From the NCBI GenBank assembly GCA_002841625.1, contig PHAG01000008.1, positions 62,001-126,000 of the forward strand: 64,000 nucleotides of DNA, in the 5' to 3' direction. This DNA is from Firmicutes bacterium HGW-Firmicutes-1 (lineage in GTDB: Bacteria; Bacillota; Clostridia; Lachnospirales; Vallitaleaceae). The notes below the pieces were generated by a model. The model was given only the letters and a program-made list of their open reading frames with translations, did not search any database and was not told where the DNA came from. Shown here piece by piece: positions 18,387-26,793 of the stretch. A program made the position numbers and the translations under genes. Every line of letters starts with the position of its first letter. Position 1 is the stretch's first letter.

Positions 18387-18905
18387 TTGAACAAGAAAAG
18401 CTGGGTGATTATTGGAGTTGTTATATTGCTAGTAATATCAACATTTTTAATAAAAAATATTATCGGGAAAGACAAAGAGCAAGAGCAGAGTGTGGTCATC
18501 TCAAAACAAACTGAAGATAAGGACAAAGATTTATCTAAAACGAATCTCGAGGAGCAATTTGACTATATCAATAGTCAATCAAAACCAACTTTAATCATTT
18601 TTTCATATGAAGGGGATTGTTGTGAAAGCACGAAGAAGTTTTTTGACGAATACAATACCAATGTTTCACAATTGATGACAGAGTATGAAGATGAATTCGA
18701 ATCACTGCTTATTAATACTGGACTTATTACAAGTGAAGAAGAAAAGGAAGTGCTTATAAAAATTGCAAATGATTATGGAGTTTCAACATTACCTTCAATA
18801 CTTATATGCGATAAAAAAGGTGAGAAAGTTCAGGTGATTGAAGGCCCCTTTGACCTTGAAAAAGTTAAAATAGTAATGAATGAGGTGGTTGACAGTGAGT
18901 CTTAG
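18387..18905 (+). CDS. Membrane-anchored thioredoxin-like protein with vicinal CC
   Basis: A 172-residue protein with one N-terminal membrane helix (WVIIGVVILLVISTFLI), a charged linker and a thioredoxin-like domain ending in a cis-Pro loop (VSTLPSILICDKKG). The usual CxxC is replaced by adjacent cysteines in GDCCES (Cys78, Cys79). The TTG start at 18387 has AGGGGGA 6 bases upstream. It overlaps the following CcdA gene, so it is probably the extracytoplasmic redox partner of CcdA. Adjacent cysteines could also bind As(III); this is speculation. Confidence 0.75.
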   Translation: MNKKSWVIIGVVILLVISTFLIKNIIGKDKEQEQSVVISKQTEDKDKDLSKTNLEEQFDYINSQSKPTLIIFSYEGDCCESTKKFFDEYNTNVSQLMTEYEDEFESLLINTGLITSEEEKEVLIKIANDYGVSTLPSILICDKKGEKVQVIEGPFDLEKVKIVMNEVVDSES

Positions 18906-19563
18906 TTCTGATATGAATATAATAGCTGCATTATTGATTGTCTTTTTCACTGGGCTAATTAGTGGATTAAGTCCTTGTACATTGCCAACAGTAGCTTTTA
19001 CAGTTGCTTATGTAAGTGGTAAACAAAGTACGTCTAAAAAGAAAGCTTTTATTCTATCCCTTGCGTTTGTACTTGGTATTGCATTTATGTTGACAATACT
19101 TGGTATGTTTGCTGGTATGTTAGGAAATGCCTTTCTGAGGAGCAATATCATTAATTACATTATGAGTGGTATATTGATTATCATGGGATTATGGATGTTA
19201 AAGGTAATTGATTTTAGTAGAAATAAGTGCGGTCATAGATTAGAGGCTCATATTCCTAATAAAGGAAGTGGCATTTTAGGGGCATTTGTTCTGGGAATTC
19301 CTTTTGGGATATCTGCATCTCCGTGTACAATGCCGATCACTGCTTCAGTATTGGCTTATTCGGCAACAACACAAAGTGCATTTATTGGAATGCTTATGAT
19401 GTTTACATATGCGATAGGAAGAAGCATCCCGCTGCTAATCGTTGGTACTTTTACAGGCTTACTGAACAACTTAAAAACTATTTCAAAATATCAAAGTAAG
19501 ATAGAAAAAATGAGTGGAGTTTTATTAATTATACTTGCCTTATATTTTATATGGAAGGCGTAA
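18895..19563 (+). CDS. ccdA: CcdA/DsbD-type thiol-reducing membrane protein
   Basis: About six membrane helices with two half-site motifs, GLSPCTLPTVAF and SASPCTMPITAS, mark the CcdA family, which carries electrons from cytoplasmic thioredoxin to extracytoplasmic thiol proteins. I choose the GTG at 18895 (GAGGTGG 6 bases upstream) giving 222 residues; an ATG at 18880 in the same frame is possible. It overlaps the tethered thioredoxin-like gene by 11 bases. The pairing suggests reduction of a disulfide or metalloid outside the membrane. Confidence 0.88.
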   Translation: MSLSSDMNIIAALLIVFFTGLISGLSPCTLPTVAFTVAYVSGKQSTSKKKAFILSLAFVLGIAFMLTILGMFAGMLGNAFLRSNIINYIMSGILIIMGLWMLKVIDFSRNKCGHRLEAHIPNKGSGILGAFVLGIPFGISASPCTMPITASVLAYSATTQSAFIGMLMMFTYAIGRSIPLLIVGTFTGLLNNLKTISKYQSKIEKMSGVLLIILALYFIWKA

Positions 19564-19582
19564 AGAATTTGGAGGATAAAAT

Positions 19583-19816
19583 ATGTCGAAAATGTGGTAT
19601 CCTGTAATAGATTATAGTTTATGCAAAGAATGTGGGGCATGTATTAATCTATGCAGACAGGGCGTTTATGAAAAAGAAGTGTTTAAACCAAAAGTAATTA
19701 ATCCAGATGGATGCATTCAAGGATGTCATGGTTGTGGGAATTTATGCCCTTTAAGTGCAATAGAATATGTGGGCGATACAAACGATTTGAAGAATATTGG
19801 ATGTACCTGTTCGTAA
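19583..19816 (+). CDS. 2[4Fe-4S] ferredoxin-like protein
   Basis: A 77-residue protein with two cysteine clusters: CKECGACINLC near the N-terminus and CIQGCHGCGNLCP in the second half, followed by an extra CTC tail. The second cluster has a C-x3-C-x2-C-x3-C spacing, slightly unlike classical ferredoxins. It lies between ccdA and an MFS transporter, suggesting electron supply to the thiol-redox proteins nearby or to an arsenical reductase not found here. Confidence 0.82.
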   Translation: MSKMWYPVIDYSLCKECGACINLCRQGVYEKEVFKPKVINPDGCIQGCHGCGNLCPLSAIEYVGDTNDLKNIGCTCS

Positions 19817-19856
19817 TAATAGTGAAATATTACACTTGCTTTATATTGGAGGATGT

Positions 19857-21140
19857 ATGTTACAACGAGATGAAACGAATATAGATACGAATGAAAAGAA
19901 TCCCTTAGGACAAAACACTACAGATGAATTCAACGGTTGGAAGAAGAATGTTGTACTCTTTTTGTCGGGTCAAACAATCTCTTTGTTTGGCTCGGCATTG
20001 GTTCAATTTGCTATCATTTGGCATATCACCCTTACAACAAAATCTGGAGTGATGATGACGATATCAACAGTATGCGCCTTTTTGCCTCAATTACTGATAT
20101 CATTATTTGCTGGGGTTTGGGCAGATAGATACAATAGAAAGCTTCTGATTATTTTATCAGATATTTTAATAGCTTCTTCAACCTTTGTATTAGCCATTCT
20201 CTTTTTACTTGGATATGGAAGTCTGTGGCAATTATTCTTGATATCAGGCATAAGGTCTATAGGAACCGGAATTCAATCACCAGCTGTGAACGCCTTTTTA
20301 CCTCAGATTGTTCCAGAGAAAAAGTTGATGAAGGTTAACGGAATTAACAGTAGTATCGGGTCGTCAATTATGTTGATCTCGCCGATTGTTAGTGGTGCGT
20401 TACTTGCAACATCAAAATTTGAGACAACCTTATTTATTGATGTTGTAACTGCTTGTATTGCGGTTTTCATTATGATTCTTTTGAAGGTTTCTCCACACAA
20501 AAAAGCTTCGCAAATACAAACCACTGGTTATTTTGATGATCTAAAAGAAGGACTAAAGTATGTTCAAGATAATCATTTTATCAAAGAGCTTTTATGGTTT
20601 TATGCGCTATTTTTCTTTTTACTGGTTCCAGTTGCGTTCTTAACACCTTTGATGGTGGCGCGCTCCTTCGGTGATGAAGTTTGGAGACTTACAGCGAATG
20701 AGGTCGTATTTTTTTCGGGCTCAATACTCGGTGGAATTGCTATTTCCTTATGGGGAGGTTTGAAAAATCGTATCCATACAATTGCGTTTTCTTGTACTAT
20801 TTTTGGCGTTCTGACGCTTGCTTTAGGGCTATCAAATACCTTTTTTATCTATCTGTTTTTTATGTTTTTGAGTGGCACTGTTGTACCTTTCTTTAGCTCA
20901 GCGATTACAGTATTTCTACAAGAGGAAATTGAGCAAGATATGCAGGGGAGAGTTTTTGGTTTAACTCAAATCGTTATAACTGCTGTTATGCCTTTAGGAA
21001 TGGCATTTTTTGGTCCTATTGCAGATTTGATAAAAATAGAAATTCTATTAATGATAACTGGACTTCTATTAGCTGTATTAGGTGCTAGAATATATTTTGA
21101 TAAGCGAATTACCATAAATGGCTTGACAAATAAATCTTAA
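19857..21140 (+). CDS. MFS transporter, MFS_3-like efflux family
   Basis: A 427-residue, 12-helix major facilitator of the type used for drug or lipid efflux. The loop 2-3 signature GVWADRYNRKLLII is present. I start at the ATG at 19857, which follows TTGGAGGATGT; an earlier in-frame ATG at 19797 lies inside the ferredoxin gene and has no ribosome site. It ends 56 bases before the second arsR, whose promoter overlaps its last codons. Cargo is unknown; location suggests metalloid or thiol-conjugate export. Confidence 0.85.
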   Translation: MLQRDETNIDTNEKNPLGQNTTDEFNGWKKNVVLFLSGQTISLFGSALVQFAIIWHITLTTKSGVMMTISTVCAFLPQLLISLFAGVWADRYNRKLLIILSDILIASSTFVLAILFLLGYGSLWQLFLISGIRSIGTGIQSPAVNAFLPQIVPEKKLMKVNGINSSIGSSIMLISPIVSGALLATSKFETTLFIDVVTACIAVFIMILLKVSPHKKASQIQTTGYFDDLKEGLKYVQDNHFIKELLWFYALFFFLLVPVAFLTPLMVARSFGDEVWRLTANEVVFFSGSILGGIAISLWGGLKNRIHTIAFSCTIFGVLTLALGLSNTFFIYLFFMFLSGTVVPFFSSAITVFLQEEIEQDMQGRVFGLTQIVITAVMPLGMAFFGPIADLIKIEILLMITGLLLAVLGARIYFDKRITINGLTNKS

Positions 21141-21151
21141 AGAGGTAATAT
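21123..21151 (+). promoter_or_regulatory. Promoter of the second arsR operon
   Basis: TTGACA (21123-21128), a 17-base spacer and TAATAT (21146-21151). The -35 lies inside the last codons of the MFS gene, so arsR2-arsD-arsA can be transcribed independently of the upstream genes. Confidence 0.65.
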
Positions 21152-21196
21152 ATTAGTATAATCGAGTTCACTCATATACGAAGGAGGCTATCTAAA

Positions 21197-21583
21197 TTGA
21201 TTTTATCTGAATTATTTAAAGCATTAGGTGATGAAAATAGACTTAGAATTTTGAATTTATTAATTAATGAAGAGCTTTGTGTATGTGAGGTTGAGATGGT
21301 ATTGAATATGACCCAATCTAATGTATCAAGACATCTGAGTAAATTAAAAAGCATGGGCTTGATTGCTTCCTATAAAAAAGCACAATGGGTTTATTATGAA
21401 ATGGATAGTAATTTTATCAATCAATATCCTTTGCTATATGAGTTTCTACAAAATGAGAGCAAGAAGAGCAAAGAATATATGAAAGATATTGAAATCCTTT
21501 CTAAATATAAAAAGAGTAGTTGCACTTTTGTGGAATTTAAAGAATCATTTATCAAAGACAATGAATTTTATGTATCCAAATAA
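21197..21583 (+). CDS. arsR: ArsR-family arsenical repressor
   Basis: A 128-residue winged-helix repressor containing the full ELCVCE motif (Cys28, Cys30) of As(III)/Sb(III)-sensing ArsR proteins and the recognition helix TQSNVSRHLSKLKSMGLI. The start is a TTG with AAGGAGG 9 bases upstream. It precedes arsD and arsA by about 100 bases and probably represses this unit. Confidence 0.93.
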   Translation: MILSELFKALGDENRLRILNLLINEELCVCEVEMVLNMTQSNVSRHLSKLKSMGLIASYKKAQWVYYEMDSNFINQYPLLYEFLQNESKKSKEYMKDIEILSKYKKSSCTFVEFKESFIKDNEFYVSK

Positions 21584-21642
21584 CCCAAAAAGAATATAAT
21601 AGTATATGAGTAGGAAATCCTACTTATTTATTTGACTATTAT

Positions 21643-21666
21643 ATGCTTAAATTCAATTATAAGCAT
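21643..21666 (+). promoter_or_regulatory. Inverted repeat upstream of arsD, possible ArsR operator
   Basis: ATGCTTA and TAAGCAT flank a 10-base A/T-rich centre just upstream of the arsD ribosome site (AAGGAG). A weak TTGACT/AATTAT pair overlaps it. A hairpin-like GTAGGAAATCCTAC palindrome lies about 30 bases earlier and may end the arsR transcript. Operator function is inferred. Confidence 0.45.
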
Positions 21667-21680
21667 GAAGGAGATATATT

Positions 21681-21986
21681 ATGATAATAGAGTTTTATGA
21701 TCCACCAATGTGTTGTTCCACAGGACTTTGTGGCCCAAGTGTTGACGAGAACCTTGTTAAATTAGGTCAAAACATAGATGCACTTAAGACAAAGTATAAG
21801 GATATTCAGATTGAAAGATATATGATTACTCAACAGCCTTTAAAATTCAAAGAAAACACAAGCGTTTTTGAAAAGGTAAAGAAAGAGGGCAAGTCAGTTC
21901 TTCCTATTACGACATTAAATGGAGAAATCATCAAAGTTGGTGAATATCCGACATTAGAAGAATTGGAGGAAAAAATAAATGCCTAA
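21681..21986 (+). CDS. arsD: Arsenic metallochaperone ArsD
   Basis: ArsD carries As(III) or Sb(III) to the ArsA ATPase. The 101-residue protein has the essential cysteines Cys11, Cys12 and Cys17 in PPMCCSTGLCGP, matching Cys12/13/18 of characterised ArsD. The extra C-terminal vicinal cysteine pairs of the plasmid R773 protein are absent, as in many Firmicutes. Its stop overlaps the arsA start by 8 bases, indicating coupled translation with its client. Confidence 0.95.
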   Translation: MIIEFYDPPMCCSTGLCGPSVDENLVKLGQNIDALKTKYKDIQIERYMITQQPLKFKENTSVFEKVKKEGKSVLPITTLNGEIIKVGEYPTLEELEEKINA

Positions 21987-23859
21987 CAAAACGGAATTTA
22001 TTTTCTTTTCAGGCAAAGGCGGAGTAGGCAAAACATCCATGGCATGTACAACTGCAGTTCATTATGCAGACACTGGAAAGAAAACAATGATAGTAACGAC
22101 GGATCCAGCAGCTAATTTATCAGATGTATTTGAACAAGAAATTGGACATAATATAACAAAGATTACTGGTATAAATAATTTGTATGCGATGGAGATTGAT
22201 CCTGATCAATCAACGAAGGAATACAAGGAAAGATCGCTAGAACCAATGAGAGAGCTTTTCGATGAAGAGATGTTGAAAATTGCAGAAGAACAATTAAGTG
22301 GTCCTTGTACCGAAGAAATGGCTTCCTTTGATAAATTTATTGATTTCATGGATGATGATAATTATGATATCATTATTTTTGATACAGCACCTACAGGGCA
22401 CACAATCAGACTGTTGGAGCTTCCGGTTGATTGGAGCAGGCATATTGAAGATAGTTCAAAAGGTAGCGGGCAAACTTGTATGGGCCCAGTTGCATTGATT
22501 CAAGAAAGCAAGCAAAAGTATGATGATGCAGTTGCAAAGCTTAGAGACCCAGAGCAAACTGATTTTGTATTTGTAATGCAACCAGAACAGACTTCTTTTC
22601 AAGAAACAATTAGAGCTTCTAACGAACTTGCACAGATTGGGATAACTACTACAAGAATTATTATCAATGGATTTATACCGAAAGAAGAAGCCATTAATCC
22701 TTTCTTTAAGGCTAGATATGAGATGCAAAGTGAATACCTTAAAAAAGCGAAAGAGACATTTCATAATCTTACAATTCAAACTATGGAATTATTTGATGGC
22801 GAGTTAAAAGGTATACCAATGTTTAGAAAAAGTGGAAGTAAGTTATTCAAGGAGAATTATACAAACGTTGATCCTACAGAGAAAGGTGATTCTGAGGTTA
22901 AAGTGCCAACAATAAACTCGGTAAAAAATGACTTGCAAATGAATGATTCTGAATTAGATCTTGCAACACTTATATATCCTGTAAAGGGTAAGAGAAAACA
23001 CATATTTTTCTCTGGAAAAGGTGGTGTAGGAAAAACTTCTTTAGCATGTCTTACCGCTGTTCAAACAGCAAAAAAAGGTTTTAAGACTTTGCTAATGACA
23101 ACCGATCCAGCAGCTCATATTGGTAATGTATTAGATAAACCAGTATCTGATGAAGTAACAGAGATTGACGGCGTAAAAAATCTATACGCAGTTAAAATTG
23201 ATCAAAAGAAAGCCACAGAAGATTACAAAGAATCCATATTAGTGGATGCTAGAAAAAACTTTGAAGCAGGTACTATTAAAGCAATGGAAGAGGAATTAGA
23301 TTCACCTTGTACCGAGGAAATGGCATCTTTCCAAAAGTTTATGGAATATGTAGGTGGGGATGAATTTGAAGTTATTGTATTTGATACCGCACCTACAGGT
23401 CATACACTTAGATTGTTAGAACTACCAATGGACTGGAGTAAACAAATACAACTAAAAGCAGGACTTTCAACGAAAATTAGCGAAGCTGATAAAATTCAAA
23501 AAGAAAGATTTGACAAAGTCATCGAAATGATGAAAAATAAAGAAGAAACAACCTTTGGATTTGTTATGTATCCAGAAAAAACACCAATTATAGAAGCGTA
23601 TAGAGCCTCTGAAGAATTAAGAACAGTGGGTGTTAACACACAGCTTGTTGTTGCTAATCTTATTATTCCGGAAGAACAAGCAATTACACCGTTTTTTGAA
23701 AATCGTAGGAATATGCAACAAAAATATTTAAAAGAAATTCATGAACAATTTGCTAATGCTAAGATTCTAAAAGTACCAATGCAAGAAAAAGAGATCAGAG
23801 GCATTGCAATGTTAACTAAAATGTCAGAAAACATATTTGGAGGGAAAGAACATGAGTAA
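21979..23859 (+). CDS. arsA: Two-domain arsenite-stimulated ATPase ArsA
   Basis: ArsA is the cytoplasmic ATPase that energises As(III) extrusion through ArsB/Acr3-type pumps. The 626-residue protein holds two homologous ATPase halves, each with a deviant Walker A (FFSGKGGVGKTS, residues ~9-20 and ~340-351) and the DTAPTGHTxRLLELP switch II motif. A Cys is kept in each half in the metal-site region (GPCTEEMASF, SPCTEEMASF). arsD overlaps the start and a Cys-rich gene overlaps the end. No ArsB or Acr3 gene is nearby. Confidence 0.95.
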   Translation: MPNKTEFIFFSGKGGVGKTSMACTTAVHYADTGKKTMIVTTDPAANLSDVFEQEIGHNITKITGINNLYAMEIDPDQSTKEYKERSLEPMRELFDEEMLKIAEEQLSGPCTEEMASFDKFIDFMDDDNYDIIIFDTAPTGHTIRLLELPVDWSRHIEDSSKGSGQTCMGPVALIQESKQKYDDAVAKLRDPEQTDFVFVMQPEQTSFQETIRASNELAQIGITTTRIIINGFIPKEEAINPFFKARYEMQSEYLKKAKETFHNLTIQTMELFDGELKGIPMFRKSGSKLFKENYTNVDPTEKGDSEVKVPTINSVKNDLQMNDSELDLATLIYPVKGKRKHIFFSGKGGVGKTSLACLTAVQTAKKGFKTLLMTTDPAAHIGNVLDKPVSDEVTEIDGVKNLYAVKIDQKKATEDYKESILVDARKNFEAGTIKAMEEELDSPCTEEMASFQKFMEYVGGDEFEVIVFDTAPTGHTLRLLELPMDWSKQIQLKAGLSTKISEADKIQKERFDKVIEMMKNKEETTFGFVMYPEKTPIIEAYRASEELRTVGVNTQLVVANLIIPEEQAITPFFENRRNMQQKYLKEIHEQFANAKILKVPMQEKEIRGIAMLTKMSENIFGGKEHE

Positions 23860-24184
23860 CAAAGTGGAAGTAACTGTATTTGGATTGAAGGATGAGGCTC
23901 CAGCAGAAAGTGGATGTGGCTGCAGCTGTGGAGATTCTGGATGTGGACCAACACCAACGATGGGAGAAATGTTTCAAGAATTAACGGAGTTTATAACTCC
24001 AAAAATGGAGGATATTGAATTTAAGTTCATTGATATTCTTGAAGACGATTTGGATGAGCATGACGATGTATTAGGTCTCCTTGAAAAGCAATTTCCAATA
24101 CCGTATACAAAAATAAACGGTAAAATGGCATTCTATGGTGGAATATCTAATGATGCGATTTATGAGGAAATAAAAAAGTTATAA
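23852..24184 (+). CDS. Cys-rich thioredoxin-fold-like protein of the ars operon
   Basis: A 110-residue protein overlapping arsA by 8 bases. After a first beta-strand (VEVTVFGLKD) comes a cysteine cluster GCGCSCGDSGCG (Cys22, 24, 26, 31), then a helix, a second strand (IEFKFIDILEDD) and a cis-Pro-like loop (FPIPYTKINGKMAFYGG) ending in a helix. This order fits a thioredoxin-like fold in which the active-site loop has become a thiol cluster. It resembles ArsD in layout without being ArsD; metalloid binding next to ArsA is inferred. The ATG at 23852 follows GGAGGG. Confidence 0.75.
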   Translation: MSNKVEVTVFGLKDEAPAESGCGCSCGDSGCGPTPTMGEMFQELTEFITPKMEDIEFKFIDILEDDLDEHDDVLGLLEKQFPIPYTKINGKMAFYGGISNDAIYEEIKKL

Positions 24185-24227
24185 ATATCAAAATAATAGA
24201 AAATAAATAAAAAACTCCCTATATAAA

Positions 24228-24260
24228 AGCACTTCCTACCAAAGTTGAGGAAGTGTTTTT
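24228..24260 (+). terminator. Terminator after the arsDA unit
   Basis: CACTTCCT pairs with AGGAAGTG across a 10-base loop and is followed by TTTTT. Confidence 0.85.
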
Positions 24261-24731
24261 ATCATTTTTCAAAGGTTAAGAAATATTTTGTAAAATGATT
24301 AATCTAACTTTTTAACTTTTTTATTATATTCTTAAAAATACTCCAAAAGGTGAGTGGAAATATAATAAGTGACAACTGTAAAAGCAAGAGACCGAGGTTT
24401 TTATATATGTATTTGGAGACGACATTTATTTGTATTTATATACAAAATTCATACGGGTTTTATGAAAAATATTGTTCCTTTTTTTGTTTTAATGTGCTAT
24501 TATTTAGTTTAAGAGTATTAAAAATTAAAAGTTGTAAATGAATTAGTTATTTATTGTTGTAGTTTTTGCACAATAACCGAAGTTATTAGTTGAAAATATT
24601 ATGAGAATGGCAGAAGTCACTTTTTTATGCATTAGGAAAGTTAAGAAGAACTTTCCATGCCTTATAAGTATGCTGCGTAAAACGCGTAAGAGAAATAAGC
24701 TCTTCTTGTAAAAAAGAAAGGATGTAGACTC
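24261..24731 (+). promoter_or_regulatory. 470-base leader upstream of the chemosensory cluster
   Basis: No convincing gene is present. The region is A/T-rich and ends in a structured segment: GCAT..GGAAAGTT pairs with AACTTTCC..ATGC (24629-24660), and AAGAG/CTCTT forms a small stem near 24688-24707, before the AGAAAGGATG ribosome site of cheY. The features could be a long 5' UTR. I could not match it to a c-di-GMP or other known riboswitch, and no clear sigma-D promoter was seen. Confidence 0.4.
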
Positions 24732-25115
24732 ATGGGAACTAGAAATAAGATACTTTCAGTTGACGATTCTTTAACAATGAGAAAGATAATTAAAAGTCAT
24801 GTTGAGGCATTAGGCTATGAATTGTTAGAAGCATCAGAGGGCGCAAATGGACTACAAGTTCTCAACAACGAAATTCACAATATAGGTCTTATTTTACTTG
24901 ATTGGAATATGCCGGGCATGAATGGGATGGAATTTTTGCAGAAGGTTAAAAGTAATGTCCTATATCATAATATCCCTATTATTATGGTGACAACGGAAGC
25001 GGAAAGAGAAAGTATAGTAAAAGCTGTGCAACAAGGAGTGAGTAACTATATCCTAAAACCGTTTACCAACGAAGAGCTAACAAAAAAAATCAATCAGTGT
25101 ATAAGGAGAGATTAG
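24732..25115 (+). CDS. cheY: CheY-like single-domain response regulator
   Basis: A 127-residue receiver domain: acidic pair DD (residues 11-12), phospho-acceptor Asp57 in LLDWNMPGMNG, Thr in MVTTEAE and Lys in LKPFT. The DWNMP and TTEAE motifs are those of the PatA/CheY-like group found with MCP clusters. It sits 4 bases before cheX, whose product would dephosphorylate it. With no flagellar genes in view, the output target is unknown. Confidence 0.93.
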   Translation: MGTRNKILSVDDSLTMRKIIKSHVEALGYELLEASEGANGLQVLNNEIHNIGLILLDWNMPGMNGMEFLQKVKSNVLYHNIPIIMVTTEAERESIVKAVQQGVSNYILKPFTNEELTKKINQCIRRD

Positions 25116-25119
25116 ATTC

Positions 25120-25599
25120 ATGAATATAGGCGAAATAAAAGGAATAGAATTTGGAAATCAATTCGCTAAAGTCATAAAAGATATTATGAATTCAACATCT
25201 AATTTGAATCTAACTGTTCAAAATGCAAGTGAAGAAAATGAAAAAGAATATCCCAGTTTTATAACAGGAATAATGGTGCTACAGGGAACAAGAGATGTTG
25301 TATTGACATTAACCTTTTCGAAAATGGCTGCGGCTGAAATCGTTAAATCTTTATTGGGAATCAAATATGATAAGATGGTTGATGTGGAAGTTTATGATAC
25401 GGTAATGGAAATTACAAACATGATAGCTGGAAGGCTGAAAACAGCAATTATAGCTACGGGTGAACACTATCAACTTACCACTCCATTTGTGTTTGTGGGA
25501 GCTAACCATTTTATAGGAGCCAAAACGAGACCAATAGGTATTGTTAAAAAATTTAAAGACAGTCATTTTGAAATGCTAGCAGGAGTTTTCTTTCTGTAA
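25120..25599 (+). CDS. cheX: CheX-like chemotaxis phosphatase
   Basis: A 159-residue protein of the CheX/CheC phosphatase superfamily, which removes phosphate from CheY. The catalytic E-x2-N motif is present in VMEITNMIAGRLKTAI (Glu97, Asn100) followed by the expected helix. Adjacent cheY supports the assignment. A stem-loop region follows the stop. Confidence 0.88.
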   Translation: MNIGEIKGIEFGNQFAKVIKDIMNSTSNLNLTVQNASEENEKEYPSFITGIMVLQGTRDVVLTLTFSKMAAAEIVKSLLGIKYDKMVDVEVYDTVMEITNMIAGRLKTAIIATGEHYQLTTPFVFVGANHFIGAKTRPIGIVKKFKDSHFEMLAGVFFL

Positions 25600-25650
25600 G
25601 GAAAGCTTCAATGGTTGCCTCCCTGAGAGCTTTCTTTCTTTCAGGGGGGT
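25600..25650. terminator. Two mutually exclusive hairpins between cheX and the DUF2225 gene
   Basis: GAAAGCT (25601-25607) can pair with AGCTTTC (25628-25634) followed by TTTC. Alternatively CCTCCCTGA (25618-25626) can pair with TCAGGGGGG (25641-25649). The gap separates convergent genes and most likely acts as a bidirectional terminator. Confidence 0.6.
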
Positions 25651-25670
25651 GGAATGTATTTTTAGGGCTC

Positions 25671-26420
25671 CTATTTCAAACTAGCATAGCCAGGAGATCT
25701 TTTAACAAGCTGTATTTGATCGCGAGTGTTTTCGAAAATCTTTGAAGTTTCCGAAGTTTGTGGTAATCGTAGAACCTGACCAAACCAATGCATAGCTTCT
25801 TTTAAATTACCTGCTCTACGGTTCAATTCACCTATTAAATAAGCACATGTAACATAATCAAATTTTCCAATTGGAAGGGGTTCCATTTGATAAGCGTTAA
25901 TAAAACAATTTGCAGCTTCTTTCAAATATTCCAGCTCCTTTGGATTTTCCATAAATCGGTAGATCCATCCTATTCTCATCAACGTCTTAGCTTTTAAACT
26001 AGAAGGAGCATTTCGAGCCTCTAAAGCTAAGATTAGTATTTCAAAAGCTTCTAATGCTGTGAGAAGATCTCTTTCTCCATTACTATTTAGTGAGTCAAGA
26101 TACTTATAGACTTTTTTATGGAACTCCGCTAATTCAAAAGGATTTTTACTAGGATCTTGGGTAAATTTATCCAAACATAATTTTTTTAGCGCTTCAATTT
26201 CCGGACCTGATAGGGCAGCAAAATTTGACTCGTACCCAGCATATCCACAGTGTTCGCAAATCCAGGGATCGTATAGTAAAGGATTTATTTCTTTGTAGTG
26301 CATACAGAAATCTTCATCTACTCGATCCAACTTAAAAGCAGAAGACTTTACCTTAACGACATTAAAACTTTTTTCACAAATAGGACAGGTGGTCAAAACA
26401 GAATACAACCCATTATCCAT
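25671..26420 (-). CDS. DUF2225 family protein
   Basis: A 249-residue cytoplasmic protein beginning with a zinc-ribbon-like pair (CPICEKSF and, later, WICEHCGYAGYESNF) followed by TPR-like helices (LDSLNSNGERDLLTALEAFEILILALEARNAPS..., AYLIGELNRRAGNLKEAMHWFGQVL). This matches the DUF2225 family of Firmicutes, function unknown. The start is supported by AGGTGATATTCT. It lies on the opposite strand inside the chemosensory cluster, so it probably has its own promoter. Confidence 0.85.
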   Translation of the reverse strand: MDNGLYSVLTTCPICEKSFNVVKVKSSAFKLDRVDEDFCMHYKEINPLLYDPWICEHCGYAGYESNFAALSGPEIEALKKLCLDKFTQDPSKNPFELAEFHKKVYKYLDSLNSNGERDLLTALEAFEILILALEARNAPSSLKAKTLMRIGWIYRFMENPKELEYLKEAANCFINAYQMEPLPIGKFDYVTCAYLIGELNRRAGNLKEAMHWFGQVLRLPQTSETSKIFENTRDQIQLVKRSPGYASLK

Positions 26421-26633
26421 AGAATATCACCTACTTTTTATATTTTTTTAATTCAAGATTAAACGCTGTAAAGATAAAACAACATAATCTCAAACAGCTG
26501 TTTTGTGAGGAAAGGGTCCAAATTTTACTTTGCGATATCTATATTATATTCAGTATATAAGTGTGAAATCCTTCAAATTCTTCAAATAAAGACATTTACT
26601 GAGGATGATTTTAATTTTAGCTTTTGATTCTAT

Positions 26634-26664
26634 TTTAACCGAATGCGGAGGTTTTGTAACATTG
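26634..26664 (+). mobile_element. Minimal palindromic element, copy 3 (internal deletion)
   Basis: TTTAACCGAATG joins directly to GCGGAGGTTTTGTAACATTG. It equals the two ends of the 146-bp element with the whole stem-loop interior missing, the GAATG shared by both ends being the junction. It is 31 bp long. Confidence 0.65.
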
Positions 26665-26722
26665 ACAAATAGGAACAGTTTCTGCGGCTATTACAAAAAA
26701 TAGAATGAGAAGTTAAATTTAA

Positions 26723-26758
26723 TTTAACCGAATGTAAGGCGGAGGTTTTGTAACATTG
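26723..26758 (+). mobile_element. Minimal palindromic element, copy 4 (internal deletion)
   Basis: TTTAACCGAATGTAAGGC continues as GGAGGTTTTGTAACATTG. The interior is reduced to a few bases, so this is a second deletion derivative only about 60 bases from copy 3. Its 3' end lies 35 bases before the channel gene start. Confidence 0.62.
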
Positions 26759-26793
26759 TAGAGAAAATCTGGTAGTCATGAAAGGATTTGACA

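Larger units (their letters stand above)
26421..26793 (+). other. Gene-free gap holding two minimal palindromic elements
   Basis: The gap lies between the divergent DUF2225 and channel genes. Apart from the two minimal elements annotated separately, it is plain A/T-rich DNA, presumably with both promoters. No ORF or RNA gene is supported. Confidence 0.5.

Noticed and set aside
24350-24541. 63-residue frame in the gap before cheY
   Set aside because: No proper ribosome spacing, aromatic-rich random composition, and it lies in A/T-rich non-coding DNA.
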